This document shows, in pieces, positions 7,839 through 14,276 of a stretch of DNA of 30,805 nt. The translations under genes were made by a program, and so were the position numbers. The DNA comes from an uncultured Roseburia sp. GTDB taxonomy: Bacteria; Bacillota; Clostridia; Lachnospirales; Lachnospiraceae. The notes beneath the pieces were generated by a model. It made no database searches and had not been told where the DNA came from. It saw only the letters and a program-made list of their open reading frames with translations. The stretch spans positions 6,307 through 37,111 of the forward strand of contig CAJUNX010000043.1 of the NCBI GenBank assembly GCA_910587865.1, in the 5' to 3' direction. The number at the start of each line of letters is the position of its first letter. Position 1 is the first letter of the stretch.

Positions 7839-8482
7839 TCACGGACGAGAGGCTTGCGGCCTACATCAATTCTCTTGCGAAGGAGTTGACGCCGGTGCTT
7901 GCGGAAATCGAGCGGGAAGCGCTGGCAGAGCGCATTCCGGTGATCCGCAAAGAGACGCAGAGTCTCTTAAAGCTTCTGCTTGCGGTAAGGCGGCCGGAAA
8001 AGATTCTTGAGGTCGGGGCTGCGGTCGGATTTTCCGCACTTCTGATGGCGGAATACGCGCCGAAGGGCGCACAGGTCACGACGATTGAACATGATGAGAA
8101 GCGTATTTCCGCTGCGCGGGAGAATTTTGTGCGGGTCGGCAGAGGCAGTCAGATCACGCTTCTGGAGGGGGATGCTGCAGAGATTCTCCCCTCGCTTGAC
8201 GGTCCGTATGACCTGATTTTTATGGATGCCGCAAAAGGGCAGTACCTGGCGTTTCTGCCTGAGGTGCTGCGTCTTCTGGCACCGGACGGCGTGCTGGTAT
8301 CCGACAATGTTTTGCAGGGCGGCGATATCACGGAGTCACGCTTTGCGGTGACGCGCAGAAACCGCACGATCCACAGCAGGATGCGGGCTTATCTGTATGA
8401 GCTGACGCATCGGGAAGGGCTCGTGACATCCGTATTGCCGGTCGGCGACGGGGTCACGGTCAGCGCGTGGGAGAGGGCGTGA
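7835..8482 (+). CDS. trmR: O-methyltransferase, TrmR (YrrM) type
   Basis: This 215-residue class I methyltransferase has the SAM-binding motif EVGAAVGFSALL (from residue 59), an acidic loop at IEHDEKR, and the metal/SAM residues of FMDAAKGQY (D131) and SDNVLQGG (D157, N158). This is the COMT-like family that includes B. subtilis TrmR, which methylates 5-hydroxyuridine at tRNA position 34. Its neighbour is a U32 protein of the type that makes the hydroxyuridine, which supports the tRNA role. The start is a GTG at 7835 overlapping the previous TGA, with CAGGGGG about 7 bp upstream. The last 22 bases of the gene form the first part of a 62-bp tandem repeat. Confidence 0.85.
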   Translation: MITDERLAAYINSLAKELTPVLAEIEREALAERIPVIRKETQSLLKLLLAVRRPEKILEVGAAVGFSALLMAEYAPKGAQVTTIEHDEKRISAARENFVRVGRGSQITLLEGDAAEILPSLDGPYDLIFMDAAKGQYLAFLPEVLRLLAPDGVLVSDNVLQGGDITESRFAVTRRNRTIHSRMRAYLYELTHREGLVTSVLPVGDGVTVSAWERA

Positions 8483-8598
8483 GACGGAAAAAGAGCCGTA
8501 GGACGCCGCCGCAGGTCACAGACAGCGCGTGGGAGAGGGCGTGAGACGGAAAAAGAGCCGCAGGACGCCGCCGCAGGTTACAGACAGTGCATGGGAGG
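8461..8598. repeat. 62-bp tandem repeat containing the trmR stop codon
   Basis: Unit 1 (8461-8522) and unit 2 (8523-8584) are nearly identical, and a partial third unit (8585-8598) runs into the ribosome site of the U32 gene. Unit 1 starts with the last seven trmR codons and their TGA, so the duplication copied the gene end together with its spacer. Units start CAGCGCGTGGGAGAGGGCG. Confidence 0.9.
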
Positions 8599-8607
8599 AA
8601 GGATGCG

Positions 8608-9837
8608 ATGAAAAAACCGGAATTGCTGGTGCCGGCGGGCAGCCCTGAAGTGCTGCGTGTCGCGGTGGTTTACGGTGCGGATGCCGTGTATATCGGAGGC
8701 GATGCGTTCGGGCTTCGGGCGAAGGCGAAGAATTTTTCCGCGGAGGAGATCAGGGAAGGGCTGGCGTTTGCCCACGCGCGCGGCGTGAAGGTGTATATCA
8801 CGGCCAATATCCTCGCGCACAACGAGGATCTCTCAGGTGTGCGGGCCTATTTTGAGGAATTAAAAGAGATCGGTCCGGATGCGCTGATCATCTCGGATCC
8901 GGGCATTTTTTCCATTGCAAAGGAAGTCTGCCCAGAGATCGAGATCCACATCAGCACCCAGGCGAACAACACGAATTACGCGACATTTTTGTTCTGGCAC
9001 AGGCTGGGTGCAAAGCGTGTGGTGTCGGCGAGAGAGCTTTCTTTGGCGGAGCTTCGCGAGATCCGGGCGAATATTCCAAAGGAACTTGAGATCGAGACGT
9101 TCCTCCACGGTTCGATGTGTATCTCTTACTCGGGCAGATGCCTGTTGTCGAATTATCTGGCGGGGAGAGATGCAAACAGAGGCGAGTGCACGCATCCGTG
9201 CCGCTGGAAGTATGCGGTGATGGAAGAGACGCGGCCGGGCGAATATTTTCCGGTGTATGAAAATGAGCGCGGCACCTATCTGTTTAACTCAAAAGATCTA
9301 TGCATGATCGAATACCTCCCGGAACTGATGGAGGCGGGCATCGACAGCTTTAAGATAGAGGGCAGAATGAAGACGGCGCTTTATGTGGCGACGGTGGCAC
9401 GTACCTACCGCAGAGCGATCGATGATTATCTGGAATCAGAAGAGCGTTATCGGATTAATCTGCCGTGGTATCAGGAACAGATCAGAAGCTGTACGACCCG
9501 ACCGTTTACGACCGGTTTCTTTTTCGGAAAGCCGTCGGAGGAGACGCAGATCTACGATAACAGCACTTATACGACCGGATATACATATCTTGGGATTGTG
9601 AGCGAAAAGAACGAAGACGGTCTCTGCCGGATCGAACAGCGGAATAAATTTTCCGTGGGGGAAGAGATTGAGATCATGAAGCCGGACGGGCGGAATCTTT
9701 CTGTGACGGTGCGGCGGATTACGGATATAGAAGGAAATGACATGGATGCGGCGCCGCATGCGAAGCAGGTTCTCTGGGTGGATCCGGGCGGACCGGCGGA
9801 GTTATATGATCTGCTGCGCCGGAAAGAGTGCAGTTAA
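8608..9837 (+). CDS. trhP: U32 family protein, tRNA 5-hydroxyuridine (TrhP-like)
   Basis: This 409-residue protein carries the U32 signature ETFLHGSMCISYSGRC. Four cysteines (C171, C178, C194, C198) would hold an Fe-S cluster. Members called peptidases are now linked to RNA hydroxylation (TrhP for tRNA ho5U34, RlhA for 23S rRNA). Following a TrmR-type methyltransferase, a TrhP role in mo5U34 formation is the best inference. B. subtilis has two adjacent U32 genes here (yrrN, yrrO); only one is present in this window, and its length fits yrrO. ATG 8608 follows GGGAGGAAGG; the earlier in-frame ATG at 8587 lacks a site. Confidence 0.88.
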   Translation: MKKPELLVPAGSPEVLRVAVVYGADAVYIGGDAFGLRAKAKNFSAEEIREGLAFAHARGVKVYITANILAHNEDLSGVRAYFEELKEIGPDALIISDPGIFSIAKEVCPEIEIHISTQANNTNYATFLFWHRLGAKRVVSARELSLAELREIRANIPKELEIETFLHGSMCISYSGRCLLSNYLAGRDANRGECTHPCRWKYAVMEETRPGEYFPVYENERGTYLFNSKDLCMIEYLPELMEAGIDSFKIEGRMKTALYVATVARTYRRAIDDYLESEERYRINLPWYQEQIRSCTTRPFTTGFFFGKPSEETQIYDNSTYTTGYTYLGIVSEKNEDGLCRIEQRNKFSVGEEIEIMKPDGRNLSVTVRRITDIEGNDMDAAPHAKQVLWVDPGGPAELYDLLRRKECS

Positions 9838-9860
9838 AAAGAAAAGGATGGTGACAAAGG

Positions 9861-10925
9861 ATGCAGGGGAAGTATGTTGCGTATGTGGGCACGTATACGC
9901 ATGAGAACAGTGTGGGAATTCACATTTACGACGTCGATGTGGAGCAGGGGACACTACGGGAGCGCAAGGTCGTTCCGATCAACAATCCGTCGGATCTGAT
10001 TGTTTCAAAAAACCGGAAGTTTCTGTATTCGATCGCGGATGAGGGGGTGGAATCGTTTAAAATCCTGCCGGACGGCGATCTTGAGACGATGAACAAGCAG
10101 TGGATCGGCGGAATGAGGGGATGTTATGTCGAGGTGGACAATCAGAACCGCTATCTGTTTGTCGGCGGACATCACGACGGGCGTGTGAGTATGATGCGCC
10201 TGATGCCGGACGGAAGCATCGGTGAGATTGCGGACGGTATTTTCCATAAAGGGATGGGGCGCAGTCTCGCGCAGCGCAATTTTATCCCGCATGTCGATTG
10301 TGTGAAACTGACGCCGGATCAGAAGTTTCTCTGCGCGGTGGACAACGGGCTTGACCATATGAAGATTTACCGCGTGGATTACGAATACGGGAAGCTGAAG
10401 CTGATCGATATCGTGCGGGGGCCGTTAGAGTCCGCGCCGCGGATGCTGCGTTTCTCAAAGAACGGAGCGTATGCGTATCTGATGTATGAGCTGATGAATG
10501 CGGTGGAGGTGTACCGGTATTCGGTCGTGCATGAGATGCCGGTCTTCGAAAAGATTCAGACGATCAGCACCGTGTCGAAAAAGGACGGAGACGCGTGCGC
10601 AGCGTCCGGTATGGAGCTCTCAAAGAGCGGGAAATACCTCTTCTGCAGCAACTCCGGCGTGAATTCCGTCGTCTGCTTTGAGGTGGACCAGAAGACCGGG
10701 CTTTTAACCAGGCAGTTTGAGACGCGTGTCAACAGCGATTATCCGAAGATGTTAGAGATATATCCGGATGAGCGCCACTATCTGACGCTGAACAATAATT
10801 CAAACGATATCTATTCTTATAAGATTGATTATGAGAATAAATATTCGCTGGTATCAATGCCGGGCATTCAGGTGGATAAGCCCAACTGTATTTATATCAT
10901 GGAACTCTTGGAGGAGGAAGCCTAA
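9861..10925 (+). CDS. Lactonase family beta-propeller protein
   Basis: This 354-residue protein resembles the seven-bladed propeller family that includes 6-phosphogluconolactonase (Pgl/YbhE): YVAYVGTYT at the start, and repeated blades such as DNQNRYLFVGGHH, TPDQKFLCAVDNG and SKSGKYLFCSNSG. It may hydrolyse a sugar lactone in the cytoplasm; no signal peptide is seen. The substrate cannot be read from sequence. ATG 9861 is the only start in frame after a stop at 9852; GAAAAGG lies 13 bp upstream, a rather long spacing. It is the last gene before a strong terminator. Confidence 0.8.
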   Translation: MQGKYVAYVGTYTHENSVGIHIYDVDVEQGTLRERKVVPINNPSDLIVSKNRKFLYSIADEGVESFKILPDGDLETMNKQWIGGMRGCYVEVDNQNRYLFVGGHHDGRVSMMRLMPDGSIGEIADGIFHKGMGRSLAQRNFIPHVDCVKLTPDQKFLCAVDNGLDHMKIYRVDYEYGKLKLIDIVRGPLESAPRMLRFSKNGAYAYLMYELMNAVEVYRYSVVHEMPVFEKIQTISTVSKKDGDACAASGMELSKSGKYLFCSNSGVNSVVCFEVDQKTGLLTRQFETRVNSDYPKMLEIYPDERHYLTLNNNSNDIYSYKIDYENKYSLVSMPGIQVDKPNCIYIMELLEEEA

Positions 10926-10935
10926 GAACGTCAGA

Positions 10936-10962
10936 GCCGGGGATGCATGCCCCGGCTTTTTT
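10936..10962 (+). terminator. Intrinsic terminator after the lactonase gene
   Basis: GCCGGGG (10936-10942) pairs with CCCCGGC (10950-10956), followed by six T (10957-10962). It lies 11 bp after the stop and closes the long plus-strand block. Confidence 0.92.
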
Positions 10963-11180
10963 GTGCGGAGAAAACATGCCGGTTTTCCTGCCGGCCGTTG
11001 ATAAACGGGATTGATTTTGACAAGTGTACTGACGCTTTTATTTCAGCCAAATGACGCAGAATGAATTCTCGGTCTGCAGGGCGGCGGAGAGAGGCGATGC
11101 GGTGGCATCGCTGACCGACAACAACGCCGCAGATGAAAAATCAGGCAGGTCAGGGTGTTCGTTACTTATTATTCGTTGTA
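10963..11180. other. Intergenic region, start of the accessory segment
   Basis: No supported gene. A TTGACA at 11017-11022 has no good -10 at the expected distance. A 7-bp hairpin (11094-11100 with 11105-11111, loop GGTG) lacks a T-run. A plus-strand frame from ATG 11051 (about 50 codons) has no ribosome site. No terminator for the minus-strand gene ending at 11181 was found. Confidence 0.4.
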
Positions 11181-11522
11181 CTAGTAATTGGTCAGCATCA
11201 GTCTCTGCTTAAACGGGGCCTGAAGCCGGTCGATCGTGCGTCTCGCCTGCCCGTACCGGTTGCGGTTGGTACGGATCACGTAAATCTGGCTGGCGCCCCG
11301 GTATTTTTCGCGCTGAAAAAAAGGAATGCGGATCCAGTCTCTGGAAAACGGAATCTGATTCTCCATAAGAAGCCGTGTGGCCTGATCGATAATCCGTTCG
11401 CTTGTTGTTCTGCAGAGCTCGACGTCATGGTCGAGCTTTTTTGTATTGCCCAAAATCTTGCTGTTTTTCATGAAAGATAAAAACTCCTGTTCTGCGTGGA
11501 TCTGCGAAATCAGATGATACAA
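11181..11522 (-). CDS. Unrecognised basic protein downstream of an XRE regulator
   Basis: This 113-residue protein is rich in Arg and Lys, with segments such as HAEQEFLSFMKNSKILGNT, SERIIDQATRLL and YVIRTNRNRYGQARRTIDRL. I do not recognise a family. No membrane segment or signal peptide is visible. The assigned start is a TTG at 11522 with only a weak site; the frame stays open further upstream and into the regulator gene, so a longer protein from a non-ATG start is possible. Placed directly after a small XRE gene on the same strand, it could be the toxin-like partner of an antitoxin, or a target or cofactor of the regulator. It does not show RelE/HigB motifs I can identify. Confidence 0.6.
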   Translation of the reverse strand: MYHLISQIHAEQEFLSFMKNSKILGNTKKLDHDVELCRTTSERIIDQATRLLMENQIPFSRDWIRIPFFQREKYRGASQIYVIRTNRNRYGQARRTIDRLQAPFKQRLMLTNY

Positions 11523-11565
11523 AAATACGTTGCCCTGCGGGGGCAGAATATCGCCGTGCGGCGTC

Positions 11566-11790
11566 TTACCGGATCCGGATATGGATCTGCTTCCCGAGGC
11601 TCTCTGCGATTCTGATCAGAAAATCAAGGCTCGGGTTATAGGTTCCGCTCTCAAACCGTGAAATATTTGATTTTTTTGTGCCGACGCGCTCTGCGAGCAT
11701 TTCCTGCGTCACATTCTGCTCTCTGCGTGCATTTTTCAGCTGTTCGACAACCTCATAACGCGGCCCGGGGATCTTTGTACTGTCATCCAT
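11566..11790 (-). CDS. XRE family helix-turn-helix regulator
   Basis: This 74-residue protein is almost all one HTH domain: TQEMLAERVGTKKSNISRFE (about residues 28-47) is the classic XRE Cro/CI pattern, followed by SLDFLIRIAESLGKQIHI, typical of HigA-like antitoxins. ATG 11790 is chosen; an in-frame GTG at 11799 is an alternative, and neither has a strong ribosome site. A 22-bp perfect palindrome lies 45 bp upstream inside its promoter, suggesting self-repression. The next gene on the strand begins about 45 bp after its stop, consistent with a two-gene operon. Confidence 0.85.
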   Translation of the reverse strand: MDDSTKIPGPRYEVVEQLKNARREQNVTQEMLAERVGTKKSNISRFESGTYNPSLDFLIRIAESLGKQIHIRIR

Positions 11791-11834
11791 TTTATTCACA
11801 TTTCTATGTCAGATTTCTGATTTCGTCAACCTAA

Positions 11835-11863
11835 AAGTTATCATATATGATAACTTGTGTCAA
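11835..11863 (-). promoter_or_regulatory. Operator palindrome and promoter of the XRE gene
   Basis: Positions 11835-11856 form a perfect 22-bp palindrome with half-site AAGTTATCATA. On the minus strand TTGACA (11858-11863) stands next to it, and a weak -10, TAACTT (11835-11840), lies at 17-bp spacing. The palindrome therefore fills the spacer and -10, where a dimeric XRE repressor would block polymerase. Confidence 0.75.
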
Positions 11864-11878
11864 GAAATTTCTGCTCTG

Positions 11879-11907
11879 TTGCCAGCTTTTGTTCTAACAT
11901 ATATAAT
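11879..11907 (+). promoter_or_regulatory. Strong plus-strand promoter, divergent from the XRE gene
   Basis: TTGCCA (11879-11884) and a perfect TATAAT (11902-11907) are separated by 17 bp. Expected transcription starts near 11914. The nearest translated frame with a good ribosome site is the 14-codon stub at 12008, so the original gene served by this promoter seems to be lost or interrupted. The palindrome at 11835-11856 ends 22 bp before the -35. Confidence 0.6.
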
Positions 11908-12007
11908 CATATTTGTGAATGTAAGAAAAGAGAGTAAAATGATATGGATATAATATATGTAAAGAAGCCGGCTAATGGGTATGTGGAAAAAAGAAAGGAG
12001 CAGGATT

Positions 12008-12052
12008 ATGAGTAATATAACTTCCCACACCAATTGGTGTGCTGAACCTTGA
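12008..12052 (+). pseudogene. 14-codon stub, likely gene start cut by the IS remnant
   Basis: ATG 12008 follows AAGGAG at 11996-12001 and reads MSNITSHTNWCAEP before a TGA. The good ribosome site and the upstream promoter suggest the start of a real gene, and the frame ends right where sequence associated with the transposase remnant begins. It could also be a leader peptide or chance. Confidence 0.3.
12026..12041. repeat. 16-bp perfect palindrome at the edge of the IS remnant
   Basis: CACACCAATTGGTGTG is perfectly self-complementary. It lies where the 14-codon stub meets sequence upstream of the transposase start, so it may belong to an IS end or insertion target. No second copy was seen nearby. 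Confidence 0.5.
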
Positions 12053-12148
12053 AACATCAATGCTTTAGTCCATAAAAAAGGCACAAGCCTGCACTTGATG
12101 GTATAATTGAATTGCGAATAACAATCACAAAGCAAGGAGATTTATGCC

Positions 12149-12388
12149 ATGTCAAGTATACCATATAATGCCGAAAATGCCATCATCAGCACGGATACAA
12201 CTCTCTCAGAGGAAGAAATCATCCGTATTTATGGGAAGCGCTGGGATATTGAGGTATTTTTCAAGACCTGCAAATCCTATCTGCATCTGGTAAAGGAGTG
12301 CCGGAGCCTTTCCTATGATGCTTTGACCGCTCATGTATCCATTGTTTTTGCACGATATATGATGCTTGCAGTTACACAGCGATGCAAT
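12149..12388 (+). pseudogene. IS4-type transposase remnant (internally deleted)
   Basis: About 80 codons from ATG 12149 (with AAGGAG upstream) contain the IS4 family YREK signature: Y28-x2-R31-x3-E35-x6-K42 in IYGKRWDIEVFFKTCK. The segment STDTTLSEEEI before it normally follows several hundred residues carrying the first two catalytic aspartates, which are missing. The first ten residues look like a transposase N-terminus joined directly to the C-terminal part, which implies an internal deletion. Similarity also stops after AVTQR, so the C-terminal end is lost. The frame stays open into the ATPase gene, giving an accidental 521-residue reading frame. It cannot be an active transposase. Confidence 0.75.
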
Positions 12389-12464
12389 ACGGAGGCAAAA
12401 TATAATTTAGAACCGAAAAAGAAATTGAAATATAAAAGTTTTTACGAAATTCAAGCAAAAAATA

Positions 12465-12493
12465 TTGATTATACAGAACTTTTTGGATATACT
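12465..12493 (+). promoter_or_regulatory. Possible promoter of the AAA ATPase gene
   Basis: TTGATT (12465-12470) and TATACT (12488-12493) are separated by 17 bp in an AT-rich stretch. The expected transcript start would fall almost on the ribosome site AAGGAGG at 12501-12507, leaving a very short leader, so this is tentative. Confidence 0.35.
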
Positions 12494-12514
12494 AATAGTA
12501 AAGGAGGCGAGAGT

Positions 12515-13714
12515 ATGATTGTTAGACCCCATTATTTAGATTTATTGAAAACCTACCGTGATGTACCGCTGGTGAAAATCCTTGCTGGTATTCGCCGCTG
12601 CGGTAAATCTACAATTTTAGATATGTTACAGGATGATTTGATAAAAAGCGGCGTTCCCGCCGACCACATTATCGGTATGCGTTATACCTCAGAAGATTTT
12701 GACGACGGTATGACCGACAAGGATATGTATAACGGTATCAAAGAGAAAATGACAGACGGTGAGCGTTATTATCTTCTGCTTGACGAAGTACAGGAAATCA
12801 CAGGCTGGGAAAAGGCAGTCAACAGTCTTTTGGAAAATGCCAATACAGACATCTATGTGACTGGCTCCAATTCCAAACTGATGTCAAGTGAAATATCCAC
12901 TTACCTGACGGGACGGTATATCTCTATCCCCGTATTTACGCTGTCCTTTGCCGAGTATATGGAGTTCAAAAAAGCAAGCGGACGCACGCCGAAAGAACTG
13001 CTTACCGAATATATCCGCATGGGCGGTTTTCCTATTGTTGCGCTGAGCAATTTTGACGAGGGCGCAGCCTATCAGATCGTCGAGGGCATTTACAATTCCG
13101 TTATCACCAGCGATATAACGAAACGGCACAACATCACGAACTTTGACCTATTCAACCGTGTTGTGAAGTATATCGTTGAAAATGTCGGCAAGACCTTTTC
13201 CGCTAACGCTATCGTGAAGTTTTTGAAAAGCGAGGGGCGTTCTCTCTCGGTGGAATCGGTATATAACTATCTGGAATGGCTGGAAAAAGCCTTTGTGATC
13301 TATCGCTGCCAGCGATATGACCTGCAAGGCAAATCCGTACTGAAAACGCAGGAGAAATTCTATCTTGCGGACGCTTCTCTGAAATACTGCATGATGGGTT
13401 TTAATCCGAAATCCGTTGCCGCTATGCTGGAAAACATCGTGTACTTTGAGCTCTTCAGAAAAGGCTACGAGGTGTATATCGGCAAAAACGAAACGAAAGA
13501 GATTGACTTTGTAGCGGTACGGCGTGACGAGCGTATCTATGTGCAGGTGTGCCGCAATCTGCCGGAGGAATCCGACCGAGAGGTTACAAATTTGCTTGAA
13601 ATCAAAGACCACTATCCCAAGTATGTCGTAACCCTTGACGAACTTGCCGCAGGCAATATCAACGGCGTGAAGATCGTGCATATGGCAGATTTCTTGTTAA
13701 GTGAAAATTATTAA
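12515..13714 (+). CDS. AAA family ATPase with DUF4143 C-terminal domain
   Basis: This 399-residue protein has Walker A GIRRCGKS (residues 25-32), Walker B YYLLLDEVQE (D90, E91) and a sensor-like VTGSNSKL, which form the N-terminal AAA_14-type domain. A winged-helix-like middle follows, then the DUF4143 part with YLEWLEKAFVIYRC and a nuclease-fold-like end: ENIVYFELFRKGYEVYIG, then EIDFVAV and YVQVC. Where PD-(D/E)xK nucleases carry lysine this has Gln, so nuclease activity is doubtful. The cellular role of these common accessory ATPases is not established. ATG 12515 with AAGGAGG at 12501-12507 defines the start, despite the open frame upstream. Base composition is clearly more AT-rich than the flanking genes, which suggests transfer. 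Confidence 0.88.
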   Translation: MIVRPHYLDLLKTYRDVPLVKILAGIRRCGKSTILDMLQDDLIKSGVPADHIIGMRYTSEDFDDGMTDKDMYNGIKEKMTDGERYYLLLDEVQEITGWEKAVNSLLENANTDIYVTGSNSKLMSSEISTYLTGRYISIPVFTLSFAEYMEFKKASGRTPKELLTEYIRMGGFPIVALSNFDEGAAYQIVEGIYNSVITSDITKRHNITNFDLFNRVVKYIVENVGKTFSANAIVKFLKSEGRSLSVESVYNYLEWLEKAFVIYRCQRYDLQGKSVLKTQEKFYLADASLKYCMMGFNPKSVAAMLENIVYFELFRKGYEVYIGKNETKEIDFVAVRRDERIYVQVCRNLPEESDREVTNLLEIKDHYPKYVVTLDELAAGNINGVKIVHMADFLLSENY

Positions 13715-13747
13715 GTTATGTTTATGAGCAAATAGGAGGCGATATTT

Positions 13748-13825
13748 ATGAATTATTTGTTGACAGCTAAAATGCGTTATTATCATAACGATAATTTCGG
13801 AAACAATTTTATCGAAAGTTTGTGA
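13748..13825 (+). CDS. Small 25-codon reading frame after the ATPase
   Basis: ATG 13748 follows AGGAGG (13734-13739) at ideal spacing and encodes MNYLLTAKMRYYHNDNFGNN plus five residues. I recognise no family. It may be a small partner of the ATPase, 33 bp downstream of it, or the start of a truncated gene. An inverted repeat, ATTATC-5-GATAAT, lies inside it. Confidence 0.35.
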   Translation: MNYLLTAKMRYYHNDNFGNNFIESL

Positions 13826-13948
13826 TTCAATTTCTCGAAATTTGAGTGGGTGTAAGCATGAGTTACCCTCCAATGTCCCTCCTGAAACGAGCCTGAAAAC
13901 AGTAAATCTGCCGATGTGCGGGGGACGCTGCAAAGAAAAGCAGAGCAT
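13826..13948. other. Intergenic region between the small ORF and the tRNA terminator
   Basis: No supported gene. A plus-strand frame from 13842 lacks a ribosome site and runs through the tRNA on the wrong strand. Nothing like an attachment-site copy of the tRNA end was found here. Confidence 0.4.
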
Positions 13949-13994
13949 AAAAAACAGCCCGCAGGCTCCTGATATATCAGGGGCCTGCGGGCTG
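13949..13994 (-). terminator. Intrinsic terminator of tRNA-Leu
   Basis: A long hairpin (12-bp outer stem 13955-13966 with 13983-13994, inner stem CCTGA/TCAGG) is followed on the minus strand by six T (plus-strand A-run 13949-13954). It starts 11 bases after the tRNA 3' end. Confidence 0.9.
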
Positions 13995-14005
13995 TTGAGG
14001 TCTGA

Positions 14006-14089
14006 TGCCGGTGGTGGGGCTCGAACCCACACACCCTCGCGGATAACAGATTTTGAGTCTGTCTCGTCTGCCAGTTCCGACACACCGGC
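14006..14089 (-). tRNA. tRNA-Leu (anticodon CAA)
   Basis: On the minus strand the 84-base sequence has acceptor arms GCCGGTG and CACCGGC with discriminator A, and a D-arm beginning at TCGGAACTGGCAGA. Its anticodon stem ACAGA/TCTGT holds loop CTCAAAA (anticodon CAA, reading UUG). It also has a long class II variable arm, and a T-arm with GGTTCGAGCCC. CCA is not encoded. A promoter and terminator flank it, so it is transcribed alone. Confidence 0.95.
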
Positions 14090-14125
14090 GCAGCGGGCAG
14101 CGTTTTGTGCTGTCTCAACAAAAGA

Positions 14126-14154
14126 ATAGTACCACACTCTTTTACAGATTGCAA
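14126..14154 (-). promoter_or_regulatory. Promoter of tRNA-Leu
   Basis: On the minus strand TTGCAA (14149-14154) and TACTAT (14126-14131) are separated by 17 bp, placing the transcript start about 30 bases before the tRNA. Confidence 0.65.
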
Positions 14155-14204
14155 GAATTAAATGTATCTTTGGACGGGTGAGACTATGCCGCGGGAAATT
14201 TGGT

Positions 14205-14232
14205 TTGCATTTTTCCGGCGAAGTGGTAAAAT
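14205..14232 (+). promoter_or_regulatory. Possible promoter of the BMP-like gene
   Basis: TTGCAT (14205-14210) and TAAAAT (14227-14232) are separated by 16 bp, about 45 bp before the GTG start at 14277. The -35 is weak. Confidence 0.45.
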
Positions 14233-14276
14233 GGAACGGAATCAGAAAACAGGATTTTAGTTCAGGAGGATGTATC

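Noticed and set aside
10963..11180. Attachment-site copy of the tRNA-Leu 3' end
   Set aside because: No stretch matching the tRNA 3' end was found here, and no integrase gene lies in the segment.
11051..11206. Plus-strand frame of about 50 codons starting MTQNEFSVC
   Set aside because: It has no ribosome site or matching promoter and overlaps the end of the minus-strand gene.
11133..11480. 115-codon plus-strand frame over the unknown protein
   Set aside because: It has no ribosome site and is opposite the better-supported minus-strand gene downstream of the XRE regulator.
12149..13714. A genuine 521-residue transposase-ATPase fusion protein
   Set aside because: The ATPase has its own AAGGAGG and ATG at the family's normal N-terminus, and the upstream part is a damaged transposase.
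13842..14129. 95-codon plus-strand frame across the tRNA-Leu region
   Set aside because: It runs through the tRNA and its terminator and has no ribosome site.
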